In this document: positions 7,769-16,168 of the stretch, in pieces
How positions within the stretch are numbered: the stretch's first letter is position 1
Layout: each line of letters begins with the position of its first letter
Assembly (NCBI GenBank): GCA_035499295.1
Contig: DATJZG010000178.1
Location: 1-64,000, forward strand
Source: DATJZG01 sp035499295
GTDB taxonomy: Bacteria > Myxococcota > Myxococcia > Myxococcales > Anaeromyxobacteraceae
DNA: 64,000 bases
Reading direction: 5' to 3'
Notes under the pieces: generated by a model
Seen by the model: only the letters and a program-made list of their open reading frames with translations
Told to the model about the DNA's origin: nothing
Database searches by the model: none
Program-made: the position numbers and the translations under genes

Positions 7769-9838
7769 ATGAGGCTCGTGCCGGTACCCCTGGGCGTGCT
7801 CGTCACCCGCCTGTTCGGCGAGCTCGAGCACAGGCAGGCCGCGTTCGACCTCCCGCAGCGCCATTTCTTCCTCGGCGACGGGGCGCGGGACCTGTCGGTG
7901 TCGATCCACGGGCACCGCGCCTCGAGCCCCCTCGGACCGGCAGCCGGGCCCCACACCCAGCTCGCCCAGAACATCGTCCTCTCCTGGCTGGCGGGCGCCC
8001 GGGTCATGGAGCTGAAGACGGTGCAGATCAAGGACGACCTCGTCATCCCGCGCCCGTGCATCGACATGGAGACGGTCGGATTCAACGTGGAATGGTCGCA
8101 GGAGCTGACCCTGGAGGAGTCGCTCGAGGAGTACGTGAAGGCCTGGATGCTCATCGAGATGCTGAAGGCCTCTGGCCGGCTCCCGGCGCTCGCGCCCGGG
8201 TTCAACGACACGGTCTTCGACATGAGCGTCGGCTACGACCTGGCCGGGATCCGGTCCGATCGCGTCCGAGCCTTCATGGCTGGGCTCTTGGACGCCGGGC
8301 CGGTCATCGAGCGCCTTCGGCCCCAGATCCCGGCGGCGTGGAGGCACTGGCGCGATCTGCCCTTCCAGAGGCGCGTCTCCGACACCTTGACGCTCTCGAC
8401 CTTCCACGGCTGCCCGCCCGAGGAGATCGAGCGCATCGCGGAGTTCCTGCTCCGCGAGGTCGGACTGCACGTGATCGTGAAGCTCAACCCCACCCTGCTG
8501 GGGAGGGAAGAGGTCGAGCACGTGCTGCGGGAGCGCCTCGGCTACCGCGACCTGGTCGTCCCCGAGTCGGCATTCGCGAAGGACGCCACCTGGGACCAGG
8601 TGGCGGGATTCGTGGGCCGGCTCGATGGGGTGGCGGCGGCGGCCGGTCGAAGCTTCGGGGCCAAGTTCACGAACACGCTCATCGTCCGCAACCACAAGGC
8701 CTTCTTCCCCGCCAGCGAGAAGGAGATGTACCTGTCCGGGCAGCCGCTGCATGCGCTCGCCATGGCGCTCGTCCGCCGTTTCCGGCGGGCTTTCGGGGAC
8801 CGCTTCCCGGTCTCCTTCTCTGCCGGGATCGACGCTGGGAACTTCGCGGACGCAGTCGCGCTCGGGCTTAGGCCGGTGAGCGTCTGCACCGACCTCCTGC
8901 GCGCCGGGGGCTACGGCCGCGCGCGCCACTACTTCGCCGACCTGTTGCGCCGCATGCAGGCGGTGGGGGCGGAGGACCTCGACGCTTTCGCGCTCCGGGC
9001 GTACGGCCTGGGCGCCGCGGCGCTGGAGGGGCTCGGGCTCTCGCCCCAGGCCGAGGCCGCCTGCCGCGCGGCGCTCGCGGGTGGAGGAGACCTGCGCGCT
9101 GCGGCCTCCGGGGCCTTCCCCCGCTGGGTGTCGGCCGCCCGCGTGCTCAACACCGAGGCCTACGTCGAGCGCGTCCTCGACGACCCGCGCTACGCAGCGG
9201 CGAGGAACTCCACCTCGCCGAAGAAGGTGGGCTCGTCCCTCACGCTCTTCGACTGCCTCACCTGCGACAAGTGCATCCCGGTGTGCCCGAACGACGCCAA
9301 CTTCGCGCTGGCGATGCCCAAAGGGGAGGTCCTCTTGGAGAGGCTCGTCCCCGCCGGCGGAGGCTTCGTGGTCGAGCCCGCGGGCCGGACGCCGATCGCG
9401 AAGCCCCACCAGATCGCGAACTACGCGGACGCCTGCAACGAGTGCGGCCACTGCGACGTCATGTGCCCCGAGGACGGCGGCCCGTACGTCGTGAAGCCCC
9501 GCTTCTTCGGGAGCGTCGAGCAGTGGAGGGCGGCCAAGGAGAGGGACGGCTTCGCCTTCGAGCGGACGGCCGAGGGCATCCGCATGCACGGCCGCTTCGG
9601 AGGCCGGGACTTCGTGGTGGAGAGCGGCGGGGCCCGGCTGCGCTACCTCGGCGACGGATTCGACCTCCGCCTCGATCCGGCCGACCCGGCCGCCACGGCA
9701 GTGGGCAGGGCCGACGGGCCGGTGGACCTTGGCTGGCTCCGCATCATGGAGCGCCTGCGCGAGGCCATGACCACCCCCGGCGCGATCAACTACGTCTCCG
9801 TGGCCCTCGCCCAGTCGCTCGAGGCCGCGCCGAGGTGA
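7769..9838 (+). CDS. ygfK: YgfK-like oxidoreductase, shortened form without flavin/NAD(P) module
   Basis: A 689-residue protein related to YgfK, the dihydropyrimidine-dehydrogenase-like subunit of the anaerobic purine/selenium locus. Residues 1 to about 480 form the dihydroorotate-dehydrogenase-like barrel (AAGPHTQLAQN, ELKTVQIKDDL, TLSTFHGCPPEEIERI, KLNPTLLGREEV). Then come two 4Fe-4S motifs, C496/C499/C502/C506 (CLTCDKCIPVC) and C556/C559/C562/C566 (CNECGHCDVMC). E. coli YgfK is about 1030 residues and includes an FAD/NAD(P)H dinucleotide-binding region; I see no GxGxxG fold here, so that module appears absent. ATG at 7769 follows GAGG. xdhA and xdhB follow, 127 bp downstream, likely in the same transcript. 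In E. coli-type clusters YgfK is proposed to reduce urate or a related purine; this variant would need an external electron donor. Confidence 0.87.
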   Translation: MRLVPVPLGVLVTRLFGELEHRQAAFDLPQRHFFLGDGARDLSVSIHGHRASSPLGPAAGPHTQLAQNIVLSWLAGARVMELKTVQIKDDLVIPRPCIDMETVGFNVEWSQELTLEESLEEYVKAWMLIEMLKASGRLPALAPGFNDTVFDMSVGYDLAGIRSDRVRAFMAGLLDAGPVIERLRPQIPAAWRHWRDLPFQRRVSDTLTLSTFHGCPPEEIERIAEFLLREVGLHVIVKLNPTLLGREEVEHVLRERLGYRDLVVPESAFAKDATWDQVAGFVGRLDGVAAAAGRSFGAKFTNTLIVRNHKAFFPASEKEMYLSGQPLHALAMALVRRFRRAFGDRFPVSFSAGIDAGNFADAVALGLRPVSVCTDLLRAGGYGRARHYFADLLRRMQAVGAEDLDAFALRAYGLGAAALEGLGLSPQAEAACRAALAGGGDLRAAASGAFPRWVSAARVLNTEAYVERVLDDPRYAAARNSTSPKKVGSSLTLFDCLTCDKCIPVCPNDANFALAMPKGEVLLERLVPAGGGFVVEPAGRTPIAKPHQIANYADACNECGHCDVMCPEDGGPYVVKPRFFGSVEQWRAAKERDGFAFERTAEGIRMHGRFGGRDFVVESGGARLRYLGDGFDLRLDPADPAATAVGRADGPVDLGWLRIMERLREAMTTPGAINYVSVALAQSLEAAPR

Positions 9839-9965
9839 GCGTGCCAAGAGAGGACCTCGCGGGTAGACTGGAGCCGGACCGGGGCCGCGCACGCCGCCCG
9901 CCGGGCCCGGGCGGTGCTCGCCCGGAAGCGGACAGCGGAAGGGGCGGCCATCGAGGGCGAGGCCG

Positions 9966-11423
9966 GTGATGCGGCAGGGTGTTCGTTTCGTCCTGGACGG
10001 GAGGGTGCGCGAGGTCGGCGACATCGACCCGACGCTCACCGTCCTCGACTGGCTTCGCGGGAGCGAGCGCCGTTGCGGCACCAAGGAGGGGTGCCGCGAG
10101 GGAGACTGCGGCGCCTGCACGGTGGTGCTCGCCGAGCTTCGCGGCGAGGAGGTGCGGTTCCGGGCGGTGAACGCCTGCCTCCTCTTCCTTCCGGCCATCG
10201 ACGGCAAGGCGCTGCTCACGGTGGAGAGCCTGTGCGCTCCCGGCGCGACGCTGCACCCGGTGCAGCGGGCCATGGTGGAGTGCCACGCCTCGCAGTGCGG
10301 CTTCTGTACTCCCGGGCTCGTGATGTCCCTGCTCGCCCTCTACGAGAGCGAGGTCGACCCGACCCGGCAGCGCATCGACGAGGTCCTCGCCGGCAACCTC
10401 TGCCGCTGCACGGGGTACCGCCCCATCGTGGCCGCGGCTCGGCAGGCGTGTGCCGACGACGGGCGGGGCGGGCTGGAGGCGCACCGAGAGTCGCTCCGTA
10501 CCCTGCTGCGGTCCATCGAGCGGACCGAGACGATGGAGCTCGAGGGGGGAGGGCGCCGGTTCTTCGCTCCTCGAACCGTGGAGGCGCTCGCGGGGGTGCT
10601 CGAGGCGCACCCGGGGGCCCGGCTCCTCGCCGGAGGGACGGACCTCGGGGTGTGGGTGGTGAAGCAGCGAAAGCCGGCCGACACCGTGGTCTACCTCGGC
10701 GGCGTGGAGGAGCTCCGGCGCGTCGAGGCCTCGCCGGAGCTGATAGAGATCGGAGCGGCAGCCACCTACACCGACGTCCTCGGCCCGCTCGCGCGGGCCA
10801 TCCCCGCCTTCGGCGACGTCGTCCGCCGCATCGGCTCCCAGCAGATCCGCAACGTCGCCACGCTCGTCGGCAACGTCGCCAACGCGTCGCCCATCGGCGA
10901 CACCCTCCCGGCCCTCGTGGCGCTCGGTGCCTCGGTGGCCTTGCGGCGCGGCTCGGCCCGCCGCGTGCTCGCGCTCGACGACTTCTTCGTGGGCTACCGG
11001 GCCACCGCACTCTCCCCCGGCGAGTTCATCGAGAGCGTACGCGTTCCCGTGCCGCAGTCGACCACCCGTTTCGGGACCTACAAGGTCTCGAAGCGCTTCG
11101 ACCAGGACATCTCGGCGGTGTGCGGCGCTTTTGCCGTCGAGCTACAGGGGGGGCGAGTGCGGCAGGCGCGCATCTGCTACGGCGGCATGGCGGCGCTCCC
11201 CAAGCGGGCCCCGTCCTGCGAGGCGGCGCTCGCCGGTCGCCCCTGGACGGAGGACTCGGTCGCGGAGGTACTGCCCCTCCTGGACGGCGAGTACCAGCCC
11301 ATCTCCGACATGCGCGCCAGCGCCGCCTATCGGCGGCTCGTCGCCCGCAACCTCCTCCGCAAGTTCCAGCTGGAGACGTCTCTTCCCCCTCTCCCGGCGC
11401 GCGCCGCCCTGGGGGGCCGGTGA
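9966..11423 (+). CDS. xdhA: Xanthine dehydrogenase small subunit (2Fe-2S and FAD)
   Basis: A 485-residue protein matching bacterial XdhA. The N-terminal ferredoxin domain has C43, C48 and C51 (EGCREGDCGAC) plus a fourth cysteine; the helical 2Fe-2S domain has HASQCGFCTPG and GNLCRCTGY. From about residue 180 lies the FAD-binding domain, with LLAGGTDLGVW and the RNVATLVGNVANASPIGD loop, then the CO-dehydrogenase-flavoprotein-like C-terminus. It passes electrons from the molybdenum centre to FAD and then NAD. GTG at 9966 is directly followed by ATG at 9969; GAGG upstream serves either. Its stop overlaps the xdhB start by GTGA. No xdhC insertase gene is present in the window. Confidence 0.93.
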   Translation: MMRQGVRFVLDGRVREVGDIDPTLTVLDWLRGSERRCGTKEGCREGDCGACTVVLAELRGEEVRFRAVNACLLFLPAIDGKALLTVESLCAPGATLHPVQRAMVECHASQCGFCTPGLVMSLLALYESEVDPTRQRIDEVLAGNLCRCTGYRPIVAAARQACADDGRGGLEAHRESLRTLLRSIERTETMELEGGGRRFFAPRTVEALAGVLEAHPGARLLAGGTDLGVWVVKQRKPADTVVYLGGVEELRRVEASPELIEIGAAATYTDVLGPLARAIPAFGDVVRRIGSQQIRNVATLVGNVANASPIGDTLPALVALGASVALRRGSARRVLALDDFFVGYRATALSPGEFIESVRVPVPQSTTRFGTYKVSKRFDQDISAVCGAFAVELQGGRVRQARICYGGMAALPKRAPSCEAALAGRPWTEDSVAEVLPLLDGEYQPISDMRASAAYRRLVARNLLRKFQLETSLPPLPARAALGGR

Positions 11424-13762
11424 AGCTTCCCAAGCAGACCCTTCCGCGCGCCCGGGGCGCCGTTCACGCGCCCCTCCCGCACGACAGCGCCGAGCGGCAC
11501 GTGCGGGGGGACGCCCTCTACGTGGACGACCTCCCCGAGCCACGCAACCTCCTGCACGCCTACGTGCGCCTGAGCGAACGAGCGCACGCGCGCATCCTCC
11601 GGCTCGACCTCGAGGCGGTGAAGGCGTCGCCGGGCGTGGAGGCGGTGATGGCGGCGCCGGACCTCCCCGCCGCCAACGACATCGGCCCGGTGCTCCCGGG
11701 CGATCCGGTCTTCGCGGCCGGCCACGTCGAATACTTCGGTCAGTCGGTCTTCGCGGTGGCGGCCGACACCGTCGAGAATGCGCGCCGGGCGGCACACCGG
11801 GCCGTGATCGATTACCAGGACCTGCCGGCCATCCTCTCCGTCGAGGAGGCGCTCGCGGGCGGCTCCTTCGTGCTGCCCACCGAGTTCTTGCGCCGCGGCA
11901 ACCCCCGCGCCGAGCTCGCCCGGTCGGCGCGCCGGCTCTCCGGGACCCTCTCCATGGGTGGGCAGGACCACTTCTACCTCGAGGGCCAGGTCGCCATGGC
12001 GGTGCCCCGCGAGGGCGGGGATCTGCGGGTCTACAGCTCGACGCAGCACCCGAGCGAGGTGCAGCACCTCGTCGCCAAGGTGCTCGGCCTCCGCGACCAC
12101 CAGGTGGTGGTGGAGGTGCGGCGCGTCGGGGGCGCCTTCGGAGGAAAGGAGACCCAGGCGGCCCTCATCGCCTGCGTCGCCGCGCTCCTTTCGCAGCGGA
12201 CCGGCCGCCCGGTCAAGCTCCGCCTCGAGCGGGACGAGGACATGCTCCTCACCGGCAAGCGGCACGACTTCAAGGTGGACTACGAGGTGGGCTTCGACGA
12301 GTCGGGACGCATCCGGGCGCTGGACCTCGTGCTCGCCTCGCGCTGCGGCATCTCCCCCGACCTCTCGGGCGCGGTGAACGATCGGGCGATGTTGCACGCC
12401 GACAACTGCTACTGGCTCCCCCACGTCTCCATCACCTCTCACCGCTGCCGCACCCATACCGTCTCCAACACCGCCTTTCGCGGGTTCGGGGGGCCGCAGG
12501 GGATGATGGCCATCGAGTGGGTGGTCGACGAGGTGGCGCGGTCGCTGGGGGAGGACCCCCTGGAGGTGCGCAAGCGGAACTTCTACGGCTCCAGGACGCG
12601 GAACACCACGCCCTACGGGATGAGGGTGGGGGGAGACGTCCTCCCCCGGCTGGTGCGGGAGCTGGAGAGAAGCGCGGGGTACGGGGCCCGGCGCAAGGAG
12701 GTGTCGCAGTTCAACGGCGCCCATCCCTGGCGGAAGCGGGGCCTCGCCCTCACCCCGGTGAAGTTCGGGATCTCCTTCACCGCCACCCAGATGAACCAGG
12801 CCGGCGCTCTCGTCCACGTGTACGCGGACGGCAGCGTGCTTCTCAACCACGGCGGGATCGAGATGGGCCAGGGGATTTACGTCAAGGTCGCGCAGGTGGT
12901 CGCCGACGAGTTTGGCATCGACCTCGACCGGGTGAAGGTCACCGCCACCACCACCGAGAAGGTCCCGAACACCTCGCCCACCGCGGCGTCCGCCGGCAGC
13001 GACCTGAACGGGAAGGCTGCCGAGGCGGCCGCCCGGGCCATCAAGAAGCGGATGGCGCGGGTGGCCGCCGCGCGCCTCGGGGGCCGCGCCGGTGACGCGG
13101 TGTTCGAGCGCGGGCAGGTCCGCATCGGCGGTCGCGCCATCGCCTTCGCCGAGCTCGCGGCCCTGGCCCACCGCAGCCGGGTCTCGCTCTCTTCGACCGG
13201 CTACTACCGCACGCCCCTGGTGCACTGGGACCGGAGCCGCTTCCGCGGACGGCCCTTCTACTACTTCGCCTGGGGCGCGGCGGTCTCGGAGGTAGAGATC
13301 GACACCCTCACCGGGGAGTACAAGGTGCGAAGGGTGGACATCCTCCACGACTGCGGCCGCTCCCTCAATCCCGCCGTCGACCGGGGCCAGGTCGAGGGAG
13401 GGTTCGTGCAGGGCATGGGATGGCTCACCAGCGAAGAGCTGTGCTGGGACCGGGACGGCAAGCTCACCACCCACGCGCCCTCCACCTACAAGATCCCCGC
13501 CTGCAGCGACGTCCCGGAGGACTTCCGGGTGACGCTGCGGCTCGGCGACCCCAACCCCGAGGAGACGGTCCGGAGGTCTAAAGCGGTGGGCGAGCCGCCG
13601 CTCATGCTCGCCATCTCGGTGTTTCACGCGATCAAGGACGCGGTGGCCGCGGTCGCTCAGCACCGGCTCAGCCCGAAGCTCGACGCGCCCGCCACCCCGG
13701 AGCGCGTGCTCTTCGCGGTGGAGGAGCTGCGCGAGCGCGCCCGGGCTCTCGAGCCGGGCTAG
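11420..13762 (+). CDS. xdhB: Xanthine dehydrogenase large subunit (molybdopterin)
   Basis: A 780-residue catalytic subunit of the classical XdhAB enzyme that oxidises hypoxanthine and xanthine to urate. Visible active-site features are GGAFGGKETQ (glutamate contacting substrate), the arginine of NTAFRGFGGPQGM, EMGQGIYVKVAQ near the molybdopterin, and the C-terminal SKAVGEPPLMLA with the catalytic base glutamate. Length and order match R. capsulatus-type XdhB. GTG start at 11420 overlaps the xdhA stop by 4 bp. The island therefore encodes two different molybdenum hydroxylases, this one with an FAD partner and the single-chain one at 4790-7429. It converges with guaD over 34 bp. Confidence 0.93.
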   Translation: MKLPKQTLPRARGAVHAPLPHDSAERHVRGDALYVDDLPEPRNLLHAYVRLSERAHARILRLDLEAVKASPGVEAVMAAPDLPAANDIGPVLPGDPVFAAGHVEYFGQSVFAVAADTVENARRAAHRAVIDYQDLPAILSVEEALAGGSFVLPTEFLRRGNPRAELARSARRLSGTLSMGGQDHFYLEGQVAMAVPREGGDLRVYSSTQHPSEVQHLVAKVLGLRDHQVVVEVRRVGGAFGGKETQAALIACVAALLSQRTGRPVKLRLERDEDMLLTGKRHDFKVDYEVGFDESGRIRALDLVLASRCGISPDLSGAVNDRAMLHADNCYWLPHVSITSHRCRTHTVSNTAFRGFGGPQGMMAIEWVVDEVARSLGEDPLEVRKRNFYGSRTRNTTPYGMRVGGDVLPRLVRELERSAGYGARRKEVSQFNGAHPWRKRGLALTPVKFGISFTATQMNQAGALVHVYADGSVLLNHGGIEMGQGIYVKVAQVVADEFGIDLDRVKVTATTTEKVPNTSPTAASAGSDLNGKAAEAAARAIKKRMARVAAARLGGRAGDAVFERGQVRIGGRAIAFAELAALAHRSRVSLSSTGYYRTPLVHWDRSRFRGRPFYYFAWGAAVSEVEIDTLTGEYKVRRVDILHDCGRSLNPAVDRGQVEGGFVQGMGWLTSEELCWDRDGKLTTHAPSTYKIPACSDVPEDFRVTLRLGDPNPEETVRRSKAVGEPPLMLAISVFHAIKDAVAAVAQHRLSPKLDAPATPERVLFAVEELRERARALEPG

Positions 13763-13796
13763 CTCCCGGCCCGGCGGGCAGGGTGGGCAGTTCCCG

Positions 13797-14267
13797 TCAG
13801 TAGCGGACCTTGTCCGCCTTCCGTTCCCATGCATCGAACGCCGCTCGGGCCTCTTCGGCCAGGAGCCGAACCATGGGCAGGCTGCGGCTCTGGACCGGGC
13901 GGGCGACCTCCTCGTACAGGGCGGCGTCGTCGAACCCGATGCGGGCGGCGTCGGCGCGGCCGTTCGCGTAGTAGACGCGATCGAGTCGCGACCAGTAGAC
14001 GGCGGAGAGACACATGGGGCAGGGCTCGCAGCTCGCGAAGAGCTCGCAACCGTGCAAGTCGAAGCGCCCGAGCGCCGAGCAGGCGGCGCGGATGGCCACC
14101 ACCTCGGCGTGCGCGGTGGGATCGTTGGTGGAAGTCACCCGGTTCCACCCCTCGCCGACGACGCAGCCGTCGCGCACGACGACGGCGCCGAACGGACCGC
14201 CGTCTCCCCGGTCCATGCCGATCCGCGAGAGGTCGATGGCGCGGCGCATGAAGGTCTCCTCGTTCAT
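13797..14267 (-). CDS. guaD: Guanine deaminase, CDA-fold type
   Basis: A 156-residue zinc deaminase, the same length as B. subtilis GuaD. Zinc and catalytic residues are HAE (H53, E55) and PCPMC (C83, C86). The N-terminal GGPFGAVVV and the C-terminal tail from about residue 110, where GuaD supplies residues to the neighbouring active site, are preserved. It converts guanine to xanthine and ammonia, feeding the adjacent xanthine dehydrogenase. The ATG at 14267 is followed by the expected FMRRAIDLS helix. It converges with xdhB. A tRNA adenosine deaminase role is unlikely because of the GuaD-type tail and the genomic context. Confidence 0.88.
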   Translation of the reverse strand: MNEETFMRRAIDLSRIGMDRGDGGPFGAVVVRDGCVVGEGWNRVTSTNDPTAHAEVVAIRAACSALGRFDLHGCELFASCEPCPMCLSAVYWSRLDRVYYANGRADAARIGFDDAALYEEVARPVQSRSLPMVRLLAEEARAAFDAWERKADKVRY

Positions 14268-14719
14268 CGAGCGCTCCTCGGTCTAGTCGAAGCCGGCGGC
14301 GAAGGGGCCGAGCCGCGCGCGGACCCTCCTCGCCGGCATGAGCCCGCGCACGCGCCACTGGGTCGGCCGCCGCCTGGGGAGAGGCGGGCCCAGGTCGCGA
14401 GGTCCTGGCTGAAGACGAGCGCGCTCACGATCGGTGCGGGAGCGATCGAGGGAACGACTGTGAGCGAAGCGGCGGCCGTCGGAGGGGAACGCGCCGGCCT
14501 CCTGGAGAGCCGGGTCCTCTTTCACCCCGCCCGGCGAAGAGAAGGCTCGGGCTCGAGCGTTCCCTCGACGTGAAACGGGTGAGGGCATCCCTGCGAGGAA
14601 GCCGGCCAAGCGCTCACCGTGGACGTCGAGCATCGGGCACCCGCTCCGGACCGGGGCCGAGCGGCCCCGGCCGAGGATGCTAGTATGGCGTCGAGACCGG
14701 CGCACGGAGAAGCAGGCAC
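14268..14719. other. 452-bp intergenic gap
   Basis: Lies between divergent guaD and the 8-oxoguanine-deaminase-like gene. No conserved gene, RNA or hairpin was recognised. A TAGTAT hexamer at 14681-14686 could be a -10 element for the rightward gene, but no matching -35 is seen. Confidence 0.4.
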
Positions 14720-16114
14720 ATGGACGAGACCGGGGGAGCCACGCTCCTCATCCGCGACGCGGCGGCGGTGGCGACCTTCGACGAGAGGCGCACCGAGATC
14801 GCTGGCGCGTCGGTGCTGATCCGCGGGAATCGGGTCGAGGCCGTCGGTCGCGCCGCCGAGCTCCCCAGGACGGCGGACGAGGTGATCGACGCCCGCGGCC
14901 ACCTGGTGCTGCCGGGCCTCGTCAACGCGCACCATCACATGTACCAGTCGCTCACCCGGGCGGTTCCCAGGGTGCAGGACGCGGAGCTCTTCTCCTGGCT
15001 GCGCGGCCTCTATCCCGTCTGGGCGTGCCTCACCCCGGAGATGGTCCGGGTCTCCACGCAGGTGGCGATGGCCGAGCTCCTCCTCTCCGGGTGCACCACC
15101 ACCAGCGATCATCTCTACCTCTTCCCGAACGGGGTGCGCCTCGACGACAGCATCGAGGCGGCTGCCGCCCTCGGCATGCGCTTCACCGCCACGCGCGGAT
15201 CGATGAGCGTGGGCGAGAGCGCGGGGGGACTGCCTCCGGACGCGCTGGTGGAGCGGGAGGGGTCCATCCTCGCCGACACCCGGAGACTCATCGAGCGCTT
15301 CCACGACCCCGGGCACGGGTCGATGACGCAGATCGCGGTCGCCCCCTGCTCGCCCTTCTCGGTGAGCCGCGACCTCATGATGGAGTCGGCGCGGCTGGCG
15401 CGCGCGTACCACGTGCGCCTGCACACCCACCTCGCCGAGAACGACCACGACGTCGCCTACTCGCGGGAGCGGTTCGGCCGCACTCCGGCGGAGTACGCGG
15501 AGGACCTGGGTTGGGTGGGCGGGGACGTCTGGCACGCCCACTGCGTGAAGGTCGGCGGACCGGGGATCGCCAGGTTCGCGTCGACCGGGACGGGCGTGGC
15601 GCACTGCCCGGCGAGCAACATGCGGCTCGCGAGCGGCATCGCGCCCGTCCGGGCGATGTTGGACGCGGGCGTCGCCGTCGGCCTGGGCGTGGACGGCAGC
15701 GCCAGCAATGACGGTGGCCAGATGGTGGGCGAGGCTCGCCTGGCGATGCTCCTACAGCGGGTGGCCGCCGCACTCGAGCCGTTCGGATGCGACCGGGGGC
15801 CCGGGGCGATGACCGCCCGCGACGCCCTCGAGCTCGCCACCCGCGGCGGGGCCCGCGTGCTGGGGCGGGGAGACATCGGTCACCTGGCACCCGGGATGTG
15901 CGCCGACCTGGCGCTCTTCGACTTGCGGACGCTGGCCTTCGCGGGGGGCGCGCCGCACGATCCGGTGGGGTCGCTGCTCTTCTGCGCTTCGCCGCAAGCG
16001 GCCTACACGGTGGTGAACGGCAGGGTGCTCGTCCGGGAGGGACGGCTCGCCGCTCTTGAGCTCGAGCCGCTCGTCGAGCGGCACAACGCGCTCGCCCGCC
16101 GGCTCCTCGGATGA
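14720..16114 (+). CDS. 8-oxoguanine deaminase-like amidohydrolase
   Basis: A 464-residue cytosine-deaminase-like amidohydrolase of the TrzN/8-oxoguanine deaminase group. Signatures: PGLVNAHHHMYQSLTRAVP (metal-binding histidines), HTHLAEN, WHAHCVKV, AHCPASNMRLASG and GLGVDGSASNDGG (metal-binding Asp). Characterised relatives with this motif set deaminate 8-oxoguanine to urate, and others act on triazines. In this purine island an 8-oxoguanine or related purine deaminase is the natural reading. The ATG at 14720 gives the normal N-terminal beta-sandwich. Hydroxyatrazine-type activity is a less likely alternative. Confidence 0.8.
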   Translation: MDETGGATLLIRDAAAVATFDERRTEIAGASVLIRGNRVEAVGRAAELPRTADEVIDARGHLVLPGLVNAHHHMYQSLTRAVPRVQDAELFSWLRGLYPVWACLTPEMVRVSTQVAMAELLLSGCTTTSDHLYLFPNGVRLDDSIEAAAALGMRFTATRGSMSVGESAGGLPPDALVEREGSILADTRRLIERFHDPGHGSMTQIAVAPCSPFSVSRDLMMESARLARAYHVRLHTHLAENDHDVAYSRERFGRTPAEYAEDLGWVGGDVWHAHCVKVGGPGIARFASTGTGVAHCPASNMRLASGIAPVRAMLDAGVAVGLGVDGSASNDGGQMVGEARLAMLLQRVAAALEPFGCDRGPGAMTARDALELATRGGARVLGRGDIGHLAPGMCADLALFDLRTLAFAGGAPHDPVGSLLFCASPQAAYTVVNGRVLVREGRLAALELEPLVERHNALARRLLG

Positions 16115-16118
16115 GACA

Positions 16119-16152
16119 GGGGCGGGGGGCGGCCAAGGCCGCACCCCGCCCC
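16119..16152. terminator. Strong GC hairpin between convergent genes
   Basis: A 34-nt inverted repeat with arms GGGGCGGGG and CCCCGCCCC, inner arms GCGGCC/GGCCGC, one G/A mismatch and an AA loop. It lies between the ends of the deaminase-like gene and the BMP lipoprotein gene. There is no U tract on either side, so it may act as a bidirectional transcription block rather than a classical intrinsic terminator. Confidence 0.55.
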
Positions 16153-16168
16153 GAGCCGCCTCAGCGGA

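Noticed and set aside
7430..10273. Upstream extension of the leftward XDH frame by about 950 codons
   Set aside because: The true gene starts at 7429 with a canonical ferredoxin domain; the rest runs antisense to ygfK and xdhA.
13797..14267. tRNA-specific adenosine deaminase (TadA) for the 156-residue deaminase
   Set aside because: Length, C-terminal tail and purine gene context fit guanine deaminase better.
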